Made by a program: the position numbers and the translations under genes. The notes beneath the pieces were generated by a model, which saw only the letters and a program-made list of their open reading frames with translations, was not told where the DNA came from and made no database searches. This document shows, one piece after another, positions 16,555 through 23,863 of a DNA stretch of 41,477 nucleotides. Positions within the stretch are counted from its first letter, which is position 1, and every line of letters starts with the position of its first letter. The stretch is taken from NCBI RefSeq assembly GCF_000482385.1, contig NZ_KI519395.1:1-41477 (forward strand), given 5' to 3'. This DNA is from Nocardia sp. CNY236. Its GTDB lineage: Bacteria > Actinomycetota > Actinomycetes > Mycobacteriales > Mycobacteriaceae.

Positions 16555-16572
16555 ATTGCGCTGTGAGCGAAG
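16555..16572. promoter_or_regulatory. Possible ClgR operator upstream of clpP1
   Basis: ATTGCGCTGTGAGCGAAG contains CGCT and AGCG half-sites around a short centre. It resembles the ClgR consensus known from actinobacterial clpP promoters (CGCY-N4-GCG core), with two mismatches by eye. It lies about 150 bases before clpP1 and just before a hairpin that could be a terminator. Confidence 0.35.
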
Positions 16573-16575
16573 AAA

Positions 16576-16603
16576 GGGCGGTACCGGGAGTTCGGTGCCG
16601 CCC
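16576..16603 (+). terminator. Terminator hairpin between tig and clpP1
   Basis: GGGCGGTACCG and CGGTGCCGCCC pair over 11 bp with one G-T pair and a 6-base loop, followed by TGCTTCGTT. It is placed 75 bases after the tig stop. Confidence 0.7.
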
Positions 16604-16723
16604 TGCTTCGTTAATGTTTGTGAGGTCAAGTCGGAGACGCCCCGAGCCTTCGGGCGCCGCGGATCCGACCCGTGAGGGCTATGTGGCAATCCGCAACGAG
16701 CCGGTGAGAGAAGGCAGGTATCC

Positions 16724-17335
16724 GTGACAATCAATCAGGCAGGGGTCATGACAACCGCGACTGCTGGTCTCAACCTCAGTGATTCGGTGTACGAGCGCCT
16801 GCTGCGTGAGCGCATCATCTTCCTCGGCACCCAGGTGGACGACGACATTGCGAACAGGATCTGCGCGCAGATCCTGTTGTTGTCGGCCGAGGACCAGACC
16901 AAGGACATCGCGCTCTACATCAACTCGCCGGGCGGCTCCGTGACCGCCGGTATGGCCATCTACGACACGATGCAGTTGGCCGAGTGCGATGTCGCGACCT
17001 ATGGTCTGGGCCTGGCAGCGTCGATGGGACAGTTTCTGCTCACCGCGGGCACCCCGGGCAAGCGGTTCGCGTTGCCGCATGCGCGGATCATGATGCACCA
17101 GCCGTCGGCGGGCATCGGCGGTTCCGCGGCCGACATCGCGATCATGGCCGAGCAGTTCGCGCACACGAAGCGGGAGCTGAACGAGTTGCAGGCGCGGCAC
17201 ACCGGCAAGACCGTGGAGCAGGTCACCGCCGACGCCGACCGCGACCGGTGGTTCACCGCGGCCGAAGCCTTGGAGTACGGGTTCATCGACCATGTGATCA
17301 GCCACGCGAAGCAGGTCAACGGCGCCAAGAAGTAA
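16724..17335 (+). CDS. clpP1: ATP-dependent Clp protease proteolytic subunit 1
   Basis: A 203-residue serine peptidase subunit. It has LYINSPGGSVTAGMAIYDTM, the nucleophile Ser in GLAASMGQFLL (about residue 100), the catalytic His in MMHQPSAG (about 125), and the third member in the DRDRWFTAAEALEYGFID block. It forms the ClpP1P2 tetradecamer with the next gene's product and works with ClpX or ClpC. The start may be GTG 16724 (AAGG upstream) or ATG 16748; both keep the domain intact. The gap to clpP2 is 70 bases, consistent with one operon. Confidence 0.97.
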   Translation: MTINQAGVMTTATAGLNLSDSVYERLLRERIIFLGTQVDDDIANRICAQILLLSAEDQTKDIALYINSPGGSVTAGMAIYDTMQLAECDVATYGLGLAASMGQFLLTAGTPGKRFALPHARIMMHQPSAGIGGSAADIAIMAEQFAHTKRELNELQARHTGKTVEQVTADADRDRWFTAAEALEYGFIDHVISHAKQVNGAKK

Positions 17336-17405
17336 CGCACCGGATCACCCATAGGCGCCCCGGACGGGCGAACGTCCGGACGCCGCACCGACTTTGGAGA
17401 CGAAG

Positions 17406-18074
17406 ATGGCCAATTCGATCGACCCGCGCGCCGCCGTGTCCGGCATCGCACCGCAGAGCCCGCAGGCGCGCTACATTCTGCCGTCGTTCATCGAGCATTC
17501 GAGTTTCGGCGTCAAGGAGTCCAACCCTTACAACAAGCTGTTCGAAGAGCGCATCATCTTCCTCGGTGTGCAGGTGGACGATGCTTCGGCGAACGACGTC
17601 ATGGCGCAGTTGCTGGTACTCGAGTCGCTGGATCCCGATCGTGACATCACCATGTACATCAACTCGCCGGGCGGCTCCTTCACTTCGCTGATGGCCATCT
17701 ATGACACGATGCAATACGTGCGCGCGGACGTTGCCACGGTCTGCCTCGGACAGGCCGCGTCCGCGGCGGCGGTTCTGTTGGCTGCGGGCACTCCGGGCAA
17801 GCGGGCCTGCCTGCCCAACGCCCGGGTGCTGATCCATCAGCCGGCTCTGGAAGGCGGCATTCAGGGCCAGGTGTCGGACTTGGAGATCCAGGCTGCGGAG
17901 ATCGAGCGGATGCGCCGTCTGATGGAGACCACCCTCGCACGACACACCGGTAAGGACGCCGACACCATCCGCAAGGACACCGATCGGGACAAGATTTTGA
18001 CGGCCGAGGAGGCCAAGGAGTACGGGATCATCGATACGGTGTTCGACTACCGCAAGCTCAGCGCACAGAAATAG
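17406..18074 (+). CDS. clpP2: ATP-dependent Clp protease proteolytic subunit 2
   Basis: A 222-residue ClpP paralogue. Catalytic Ser in GQAASAAAVLLA (about 119), His in LIHQPALEG (about 144), and the Asp region RDKILTAEEAKEYGIID. The N-terminus SPQARYILPSFIEH is typical of the ClpP2 group and contains a propeptide-like extension. ATG 17406 follows GGAG with a 6-base spacer. It forms mixed rings with ClpP1 in related bacteria, where both are needed. Confidence 0.97.
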   Translation: MANSIDPRAAVSGIAPQSPQARYILPSFIEHSSFGVKESNPYNKLFEERIIFLGVQVDDASANDVMAQLLVLESLDPDRDITMYINSPGGSFTSLMAIYDTMQYVRADVATVCLGQAASAAAVLLAAGTPGKRACLPNARVLIHQPALEGGIQGQVSDLEIQAAEIERMRRLMETTLARHTGKDADTIRKDTDRDKILTAEEAKEYGIIDTVFDYRKLSAQK

Positions 18075-18464
18075 TAGCTATATCCGTCGCTTCCGGGGTA
18101 TATCGGCGGTGAGGGCGAACTGCCGATCCGGCGGTCGTTCGCTCGTAGGGCGCTGCACAACAGGGAGGTCCGGTCGGGTAGCGGATGCAGGCGTGCCGCC
18201 CGGCCGGAGGTCGTTCGGGTCGTCGAATGGGCGCACCGATCTTCGCCGGTCGTGACAACACGCACAACCTGCGCGAGAAACCTGGCCGAGTTGTCGACCG
18301 CCATCCCGCACACCGGGTACGGTCAACCTAGGGGCCTTCGCTCTCGGTTGACGGCATGCCCACCAGGACCGACACAGTCGATGCGTGTGCGGCTGCGAAA
18401 GCGGTGGACAACTGGCAATCTGGACGGACGGTTGCACGCGGACAAGGAAGTAGGGACCCACGAG
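18075..18464 (+). other. Gene-free leader between clpP2 and clpX
   Basis: About 390 bases with no recognisable gene. The clpX frame is open upstream to 18252, but that extension is not conserved in ClpX proteins. It probably contains a separate clpX promoter. In M. tuberculosis the corresponding interval holds mmuM, which is absent here. Confidence 0.5.
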
Positions 18465-19745
18465 ATGGCGCGCATCGGAGATGGCGGCGATCTGCTGAAG
18501 TGCTCGTTCTGCGGAAAGAGTCAAAAGCAGGTCAAAAAGCTCATTGCGGGACCGGGGGTATATATCTGCGACGAGTGCATCGACCTCTGTAACGAGATCA
18601 TCGAAGAGGAACTCGCCGAATCCAGTGAGGTCAAGCTCGACGAGTTGCCCAAGCCTGCCGAGATCAGGGATTTCCTGGAGAACTACGTCATCGGGCAGGA
18701 CACCGCCAAGCGCACCCTCGCCGTGGCCGTCTACAACCATTACAAGCGCATTCAGGCCGGTGACAAGGGGCGCGACAGCCGTGGTGAGACGGTCGAGTTG
18801 GCCAAATCGAACATTCTCATGCTCGGTCCCACCGGCTGCGGCAAGACCTATTTGGCCCAGACCTTGGCGAAGATGCTGAACGTCCCGTTCGCCATCGCGG
18901 ACGCCACCGCGCTCACCGAGGCCGGCTATGTCGGAGAGGATGTGGAAAACATCCTGCTGAAGCTGATCCAGGCCGCGGACTACGATGTCAAACGCGCCGA
19001 GACCGGCATCATCTACATCGATGAGGTCGACAAGATTGCCCGCAAGAGTGAGAATCCCTCGATTACCCGTGATGTTTCCGGGGAGGGCGTGCAGCAGGCG
19101 TTGCTGAAGATTCTGGAAGGAACCCAGGCGAGTGTCCCACCGCAAGGTGGGCGTAAACATCCGCATCAAGAGTTCATCCAGATCGACACCACCAATGTGC
19201 TGTTCATCGTCGCCGGCGCATTCGCTGGCCTGGAGAAGATCATCTCCGACCGCACCGGCCATCGCGGTATCGGCTTCGGCGCCGAAGTCAAGTCCAAGGC
19301 CGAGGTCGACACGACAGACCACTTCGCCGAGGTCATGCCGGAAGATCTGATCAAGTTCGGGCTGATTCCCGAATTCATCGGCCGGCTCCCTGTGGTCGCC
19401 TCGGTAACCAATCTGGACAAGGAATCGCTCGTCAAGATTCTGTCCGAGCCGAAGAACGCGCTGGTCAAACAATATGTCAGGCTGTTCGAGATGGACGGGG
19501 TCGACCTCGAGTTCACCGACGACGCACTCGAAGCCGTTGCGGATCAGGCGATCTTGCGCGGTACCGGAGCGCGTGGCCTACGGGCGATCATGGAAGAAGT
19601 CCTGCAACCGGCGATGTACGACATTCCCAGCCGGGACGATGTCGCGAAGGTTGTCGTCGATGCAGACACCGTCAACGACAATGTGCTGCCGACCATTGTG
19701 CCGCGGAAGGCACAGCGGCCGGAGCGTCGGGAGAAGTCGGCGTAG
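18465..19745 (+). CDS. clpX: ClpX unfoldase, ATPase subunit of Clp protease
   Basis: A 426-residue AAA+ unfoldase that feeds substrates to ClpP1P2. An N-terminal zinc domain has Cys 13, 16, 35 and 38 (CSFC, CDEC). The Walker A is GPTGCGKT (121-128), Walker B lies in IIYIDEVDKIA, the sensor/pore region is EGVQQALLKILEGT, and sensor 2 sits in GTGARGLRAIMEE. ATG 18465 starts the conserved MARIGDGGDLLKCSFC. The C-terminal tail is basic and variable. Confidence 0.98.
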   Translation: MARIGDGGDLLKCSFCGKSQKQVKKLIAGPGVYICDECIDLCNEIIEEELAESSEVKLDELPKPAEIRDFLENYVIGQDTAKRTLAVAVYNHYKRIQAGDKGRDSRGETVELAKSNILMLGPTGCGKTYLAQTLAKMLNVPFAIADATALTEAGYVGEDVENILLKLIQAADYDVKRAETGIIYIDEVDKIARKSENPSITRDVSGEGVQQALLKILEGTQASVPPQGGRKHPHQEFIQIDTTNVLFIVAGAFAGLEKIISDRTGHRGIGFGAEVKSKAEVDTTDHFAEVMPEDLIKFGLIPEFIGRLPVVASVTNLDKESLVKILSEPKNALVKQYVRLFEMDGVDLEFTDDALEAVADQAILRGTGARGLRAIMEEVLQPAMYDIPSRDDVAKVVVDADTVNDNVLPTIVPRKAQRPERREKSA

Positions 19746-19840
19746 TCTACTCGCGGCCGCGTAGCAGGTGTCCGGGCGCCAGGGCCGGGCGGATATCTAC
19801 TACGCGGATACTCGTATGCGTTATCTCCTCGGTCGGGGAA

Positions 19841-20221
19841 CTACTCCACACGGTCTACTCGGGTGTTGTCTTCGCCCCAGTACGCCCGCATTCGGCAGAT
19901 CCGACCTTCGTCGTCGAACTCCATCACATCAATCGGTGAAACCACGATGCGCTGCTCGCCGACGGTGGTGACGACGGTGAACGAGAAGGCTGCCGCATTG
20001 CCGGCGATCCGAATGTTCTCGGGCCGCAATTCGGTTTCCCGATCCAGCGGGGTGAGCATCTCGTAGAACTCGCGAATGGCTGCATGACCTTGCTTGGGCG
20101 GCGTGCCGACCGGGTCTTCGACGACTGCGTCGGGTGCATACAGCTCGACGATGTCCTCGATCGGGCCCGATGCGACCAGCTTGACGTATTGCTCGACGAC
20201 ATCGCGGATCTGTGTGGCCAT
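19841..20221 (-). CDS. SnoaL-like/ketosteroid-isomerase-fold protein (NTF2-like)
   Basis: A 126-residue protein of the NTF2 superfamily: IRDVVEQYVKLVASGPIEDI, ELYAPDAVVEDPVGTPPKQG, IREFYEMLTPL, then FTVVTTVGEQRIVVSPIDVM and FDDEGRICRMRAYWG. This matches the steroid delta-isomerase branch, where an Asp and a Tyr act in catalysis. ATG 20221 follows GAAGGAG with a 6-base spacer. Such enzymes often act in sterol or lipid breakdown, but no such genes are adjacent, so the substrate is open. Confidence 0.88.
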   Translation of the reverse strand: MATQIRDVVEQYVKLVASGPIEDIVELYAPDAVVEDPVGTPPKQGHAAIREFYEMLTPLDRETELRPENIRIAGNAAAFSFTVVTTVGEQRIVVSPIDVMEFDDEGRICRMRAYWGEDNTRVDRVE

Positions 20222-20474
20222 CGAAACTCCTTCGAAGTGGAACATGTTCTAAAACAGAGCCTAGCAACGGGGTTGGGGGACTGCGGCCACAATGGCCTGT
20301 GAGCCCCGCCGGGTCGCCGGGTCGGGCGTTCGTTGCCGAGAGACTGGGAAGCGAGGAAGCTCCTCGCTATTTCCGCTGCTCGTACCCGGTGTGTCGAGCT
20401 TCGGCTCGTGATGCGGTGCGGTTTACTCGGTCCGGTCAACCAGATGTCGAGTGACGAGTGGAAGCGGAGGAGAC

Positions 20475-20789
20475 ATGGCACTGCCTACCATGACCGCGGA
20501 ACAGCGCACCGAGGCGTTGGCCAAGGCGGCCGCGGTCCGCAAGGCGCGTTCCGAACTGATCGGCAATGTGAAGGCGGGCAAGGTCTCGGTCGCGGACCTG
20601 CTCGAGCAGGCCGAATCCGACGAGTTGGTCAAGAAGACCAAGGTGGCCGCGGTGATCAAGGCCCTGCCCGGCGTCGGTCCGGTGAAGGCAGCGAAGCTGA
20701 TGGACCAAGCCGAAATCCCCGAGGATCGCCGGATCGGCGGTCTCGGCGCCCGCCAGCGTGCAGCGCTGCTCGCGGCATTGCAGAACTGA
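20475..20789 (+). CDS. mihF: Mycobacterial-type integration host factor (mIHF)
   Basis: A 104-residue nucleoid protein. The opening MALPTMTAEQRTEALAKAA, the ESDELVKKTKVAAVIKALPGVG block and the end RRIGGLGARQRAALLAAL match actinobacterial mIHF. The GVGPVKAAKLM helix-two-turn-helix is the DNA-backbone contact, seen also in S13-like folds. ATG 20475 follows GGAGGAG closely. In mycobacteria mihF sits beside gmk, which is not the case here, so this may be an additional copy. It is divergent from the SnoaL-like gene. Confidence 0.9.
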   Translation: MALPTMTAEQRTEALAKAAAVRKARSELIGNVKAGKVSVADLLEQAESDELVKKTKVAAVIKALPGVGPVKAAKLMDQAEIPEDRRIGGLGARQRAALLAALQN

Positions 20790-20832
20790 CCTCGACACGG
20801 CGGACGGGTGGCCCATGTGGACTCACCGGATC

Positions 20833-20859
20833 ACGCCCGTGGTGATCGCCCACGGGCGT
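20833..20859 (+). terminator. Terminator hairpin after mihF
   Basis: ACGCCCGTGG, a 7-base loop, then CCACGGGCGT: a perfect 10-bp stem, 43 bases past the stop codon. Confidence 0.65.
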
Positions 20860-20918
20860 TCCGGTCGTCGAGCGAAATTCGCTTCCGTACGTCGTCGAGA
20901 CCAGAGCACAATCGTTCG

Positions 20919-21434
20919 ATGATTCGACTCGCCACCGACAGCGATCTGCGCATACTCCCGGACATAGAACGCGCGGCAGGCACACTGTTCGAGCCCATCG
21001 GTATGTCGTCGGTAGCCGAACACGAGCCTGTCCCCGTGGACACTCTCAGGGTGTATCAGCAAGCCGGGCGCGCCTGGGTTTGGGGCGGCGACGGGCCGAT
21101 CGGCTACCTACTGGTGTCGGCCCTCGACGCCAGTGCCCATATCGACCAAGTTTCGGTCCGTCCCGAGTGGGCCGGTCGACGCATCGGCAAGCAACTCATC
21201 GACCGAGCAGTGTGCTGGGCAGCGGAGGAGGGGATGCCGGCGGTCACGCTCACCACGTTCACCGAAGTGCCCTGGAACGGGCCGTATTATGCGCGCCTCG
21301 GCTTCCGCTACCTGTCCGACGCAGAGCAGACCCCCGGATTGTGCGCGGTGCGCGCCGCGGAACGGGCTCGTGGTCTGGACCGTTGGCCGCGCGCGTGCAT
21401 GCGTGCGGAACTTGCCGAGTGGGCCTTGGGCTGA
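20919..21434 (+). CDS. GNAT-family N-acetyltransferase
   Basis: A 171-residue acetyl-CoA-dependent acyltransferase. The N-terminal strand MIRLATDSDLRILPDIERAA, then GPIGYLLVSALDASAHIDQV, the acetyl-CoA loop in VRPEWAGRRIGKQLIDRA (R/Q-x-x-G-x-G/A), and the C-terminal TFTEVPWNGPYYARLGFRYL are all in order. ATG 20919 is the natural start. Substrate cannot be told. It converges on glpD. Confidence 0.92.
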   Translation: MIRLATDSDLRILPDIERAAGTLFEPIGMSSVAEHEPVPVDTLRVYQQAGRAWVWGGDGPIGYLLVSALDASAHIDQVSVRPEWAGRRIGKQLIDRAVCWAAEEGMPAVTLTTFTEVPWNGPYYARLGFRYLSDAEQTPGLCAVRAAERARGLDRWPRACMRAELAEWALG

Positions 21435-21520
21435 CCCGTGCCGAGTTGTCGAACGCCAGCACCCCGCCGCCACGTTCACCCATGGACCTGGGCGCAGCGC
21501 GCGCGGTGGGATGCGCCCAG

Positions 21521-23071
21521 CTAGATGAGCGTGGCGAACGCCGCTTCGGCGGCGGAATCGGCCGCCGCTCGATCAGCGGGGACCAGCCCGATACGTGTGC
21601 GTCGGTCGAGAAGGTCGTCGGTGCTCAACGCTCCCTCGTGTGTGACCGCGAACGCGAATTCGGCCCCGACCACGTCGATTCCGGGCGCCACCGGTTCGGC
21701 CAATGCCCGATCGCGCAGCATCGCGGCGTGCACGGTCGCCGCCTCGGTGCCGTAACGTGCGATCAATGCCGGTGGAGCGGCCAGATGATCGTGGGCCGCG
21801 CCGGAGACCGCGCCCACCAATGGCAGTCGCCGGGTTCGGCACGGCCCCGCGGTCAGCCCGCCGAACGCGATCGCGGCGTCGACCGCGTCTTCGGCCATCT
21901 TTCGATAGGTGGTGAGCTTTCCGCCGACAATGGTGACGATTTCGGTTGGGGAATGCAGCACCGCATGCTTGCGGGAGATGTCGGCGGTGGCGTCGTCGTC
22001 GGTTTGCAGCAGCGGACGCAGTCCCGCGAAGGAGCCGAGAATATCGGTGCGCGCCAACGGTTGGCCCAGTGCGGGGTTGATGGTGTCGAGGAGGAAGTCG
22101 ATCTCGGCGTCGCTCGGCTTCGGTTCGTCCGGTGCTGGCCCGGGCGCATCTTCGTCGGTCAGGCCCAGATACACCCGGTCGTGCGCCGCCGGGAACGCGA
22201 AAACGAACCGACCGACACTGCCGGGTACCGGGACGGTCAGCGAGGCGGTGAGTCCACCGAAGGATTCGCTCGAGAACACCAGGTGCGTGCCCCGACTCGG
22301 GCGCAGCCGGATACTGGAATCCACCTGGTCGGCCCACACGCCGGTGGCGTTCACCACGGCGCGCGGCCGAACCACGAAGGTCTCGCCGGTCAGTGTGTCG
22401 CGCAGCATCGCCGAGCGCCCGGTCACCTCGAGGGCTTCGGTCCGGGTCAGGACTCGTGCACCGTGCGCCGCCGCGGTGCGCGCCAGTGCGACGACCAAGC
22501 GCGCGTCGTCGACGAGTTGGCCGTCCCAGGCCTGCAGTCCGCCGCGCAGACCGGCGCGGCGGACGGTCGGTGCGAGGCGGACTGCTTCGGCAGGGGTCAC
22601 GCGCCGGGAACGAGGCAGGATCGCCGGCGAGGTTCCCGCCCCGCGCCGCAACAGATCGCCGGCCAGGAATCCGGCGCGCACGAGTGCCGCTCGGGTCGCG
22701 CCGACGTCCGGCAGCAATGGCACCAGCTGTGGAAGTGGACGGACCAGATGCGGCGCTGTCGTGGTCATCATGATGCCGCGTTCCACCGCGCTCTCATGCG
22801 CTATGCCGACCCGGCCGCTGGCGAGATAGCGCAGGCCGCCGTGCACGAGTTTGGAACTCCAGCGACTGGTACCGAAGGCCAGATCGTGCCGCTCGACGAG
22901 CACGGTGCGCAGCCCCCGGGCGGCGGCGTCCAATGCGGTTCCGGCGCCGGTGACGCCGCCGCCGATCACGAGCACATCGATCTCGACCCCATCGCCGATC
23001 TGGGACAGATCGGCTGTGCGACGCGTTGCATTGAGCGCAGAATCTCCGGGGGGTGCCGAGTGCGAGGTCAT
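21521..23071 (-). CDS. glpD: FAD-dependent glycerol-3-phosphate dehydrogenase
   Basis: A 516-residue flavoprotein that oxidises glycerol 3-phosphate to dihydroxyacetone phosphate and passes electrons to quinone. The FAD dinucleotide motif is VLVIGGGVTGAGTALDAAARG (about 33-53), followed by the DAO-family block RWSSKLVHGGLRYLASGRVG. Further signatures are NATGVWAD, GLTDED and TIVGGKLTTYRKMAE, with the GlpD C-terminal helical domain after it. The gene lies 24 bases downstream of the TetR gene on the same strand, so the pair is an operon. This matches Rv2249c (glpD1) and Rv2250c of M. tuberculosis. The N-terminal 28 residues are variable. Confidence 0.95.
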   Translation of the reverse strand: MTSHSAPPGDSALNATRRTADLSQIGDGVEIDVLVIGGGVTGAGTALDAAARGLRTVLVERHDLAFGTSRWSSKLVHGGLRYLASGRVGIAHESAVERGIMMTTTAPHLVRPLPQLVPLLPDVGATRAALVRAGFLAGDLLRRGAGTSPAILPRSRRVTPAEAVRLAPTVRRAGLRGGLQAWDGQLVDDARLVVALARTAAAHGARVLTRTEALEVTGRSAMLRDTLTGETFVVRPRAVVNATGVWADQVDSSIRLRPSRGTHLVFSSESFGGLTASLTVPVPGSVGRFVFAFPAAHDRVYLGLTDEDAPGPAPDEPKPSDAEIDFLLDTINPALGQPLARTDILGSFAGLRPLLQTDDDATADISRKHAVLHSPTEIVTIVGGKLTTYRKMAEDAVDAAIAFGGLTAGPCRTRRLPLVGAVSGAAHDHLAAPPALIARYGTEAATVHAAMLRDRALAEPVAPGIDVVGAEFAFAVTHEGALSTDDLLDRRTRIGLVPADRAAADSAAEAAFATLI

Positions 23072-23095
23072 GGCGATGCCTTTCCGATCCGGGGA

Positions 23096-23761
23096 CTATC
23101 GAGCCGACTGGAAATCGTCGAAGTCGGACTCGTTGGGACGGTGGTCGACTGTGTCCCCGAGGTGAGCACGGTCGTCGAGATACCCGTCGATTGCGTGACG
23201 AAGTTCGGTGTCGAGCTGGTCGGCCGGGAGCAGCGGCGCGACGGTACGTGCCGACTGCACCGTGGACTGCGCGATGAGCAGCAGCATCGTGGCCATCTGG
23301 TCGGGATGGCCGCGGCGCACGGAACCATCTCGCTGGCCTTCGCGGATGCTTGCCGCGAACAGGTCGATCAGCGCGCGTTGGTTCCGGCCCAGTCTGCCGA
23401 ACACGTACGTGAGCATCAGGTCGGTGTCGGCGCGAAAGATCTTGCCGAACAGCGGATTGGACCGGACGGTCGCGGCTCCCGAGACCACCCCCTCGACCAG
23501 CTTGGTTCGCCCGTCACCGGTGGTCGGCATGGTTGCAGCGACGATGTCGCGCAGCTCGCGCACCAGCAAATCGGCTACCAAGGCGCCGGTATCCGGCCAG
23601 CGTCGGTAGACAGTCGGTCTGCTGACGTTTGCCCTGCGCGCCACCTCTGTCAGCGTGGTACGGCGTATGCCGAATTCTTGTACGCATGCACGAGCCGCGT
23701 CGAGGATCGTGAGATCGGTCGTCGAGAGCGGATGCTCGACGTCAGCGCCAGAAGCGATCAC
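23096..23761 (-). CDS. TetR-family transcriptional regulator
   Basis: About 221 residues from GTG 23761 (start uncertain). The helix-turn-helix lies in ILDAARACVQEFGIRRTTLTEVA followed by NVSRPTVYRRWPDTGALVADLL. The C-terminal ligand domain is helical and unassigned. It is the orthologue by position of Rv2250c. A palindrome at 23837-23853, 76 bases upstream and in the shared region with the divergent flavoprotein gene, is the natural candidate operator, which would let it control glpD with itself on one side and the flavoprotein-kinase pair on the other. Confidence 0.9.
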   Translation of the reverse strand: MIASGADVEHPLSTTDLTILDAARACVQEFGIRRTTLTEVARRANVSRPTVYRRWPDTGALVADLLVRELRDIVAATMPTTGDGRTKLVEGVVSGAATVRSNPLFGKIFRADTDLMLTYVFGRLGRNQRALIDLFAASIREGQRDGSVRRGHPDQMATMLLLIAQSTVQSARTVAPLLPADQLDTELRHAIDGYLDDRAHLGDTVDHRPNESDFDDFQSAR

Positions 23762-23836
23762 CGTGTCACCACCGGTCGTCGTTGGCCGGCGGCATCGACC
23801 CCGACCAGGAGGAACATGTCGAATCCTGATTACTAC

Positions 23837-23853
23837 TTGACAGTATATGTCAA
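23837..23853. promoter_or_regulatory. Palindromic operator between TetR and flavoprotein genes
   Basis: TTGACA-GTATA-TGTCAA, a perfect 6-bp inverted repeat with a 5-base centre. It lies 11 bases upstream of the ATG at 23864, where it would block that promoter. Typical TetR-type geometry. Confidence 0.6.
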
Positions 23854-23863
23854 ACTGTAACGC

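Noticed and set aside
21080..23860. A 926-codon open frame on the plus strand across GNAT and glpD
   Set aside because: It runs antisense through glpD and out of frame in GNAT, and shows no recognisable domain.
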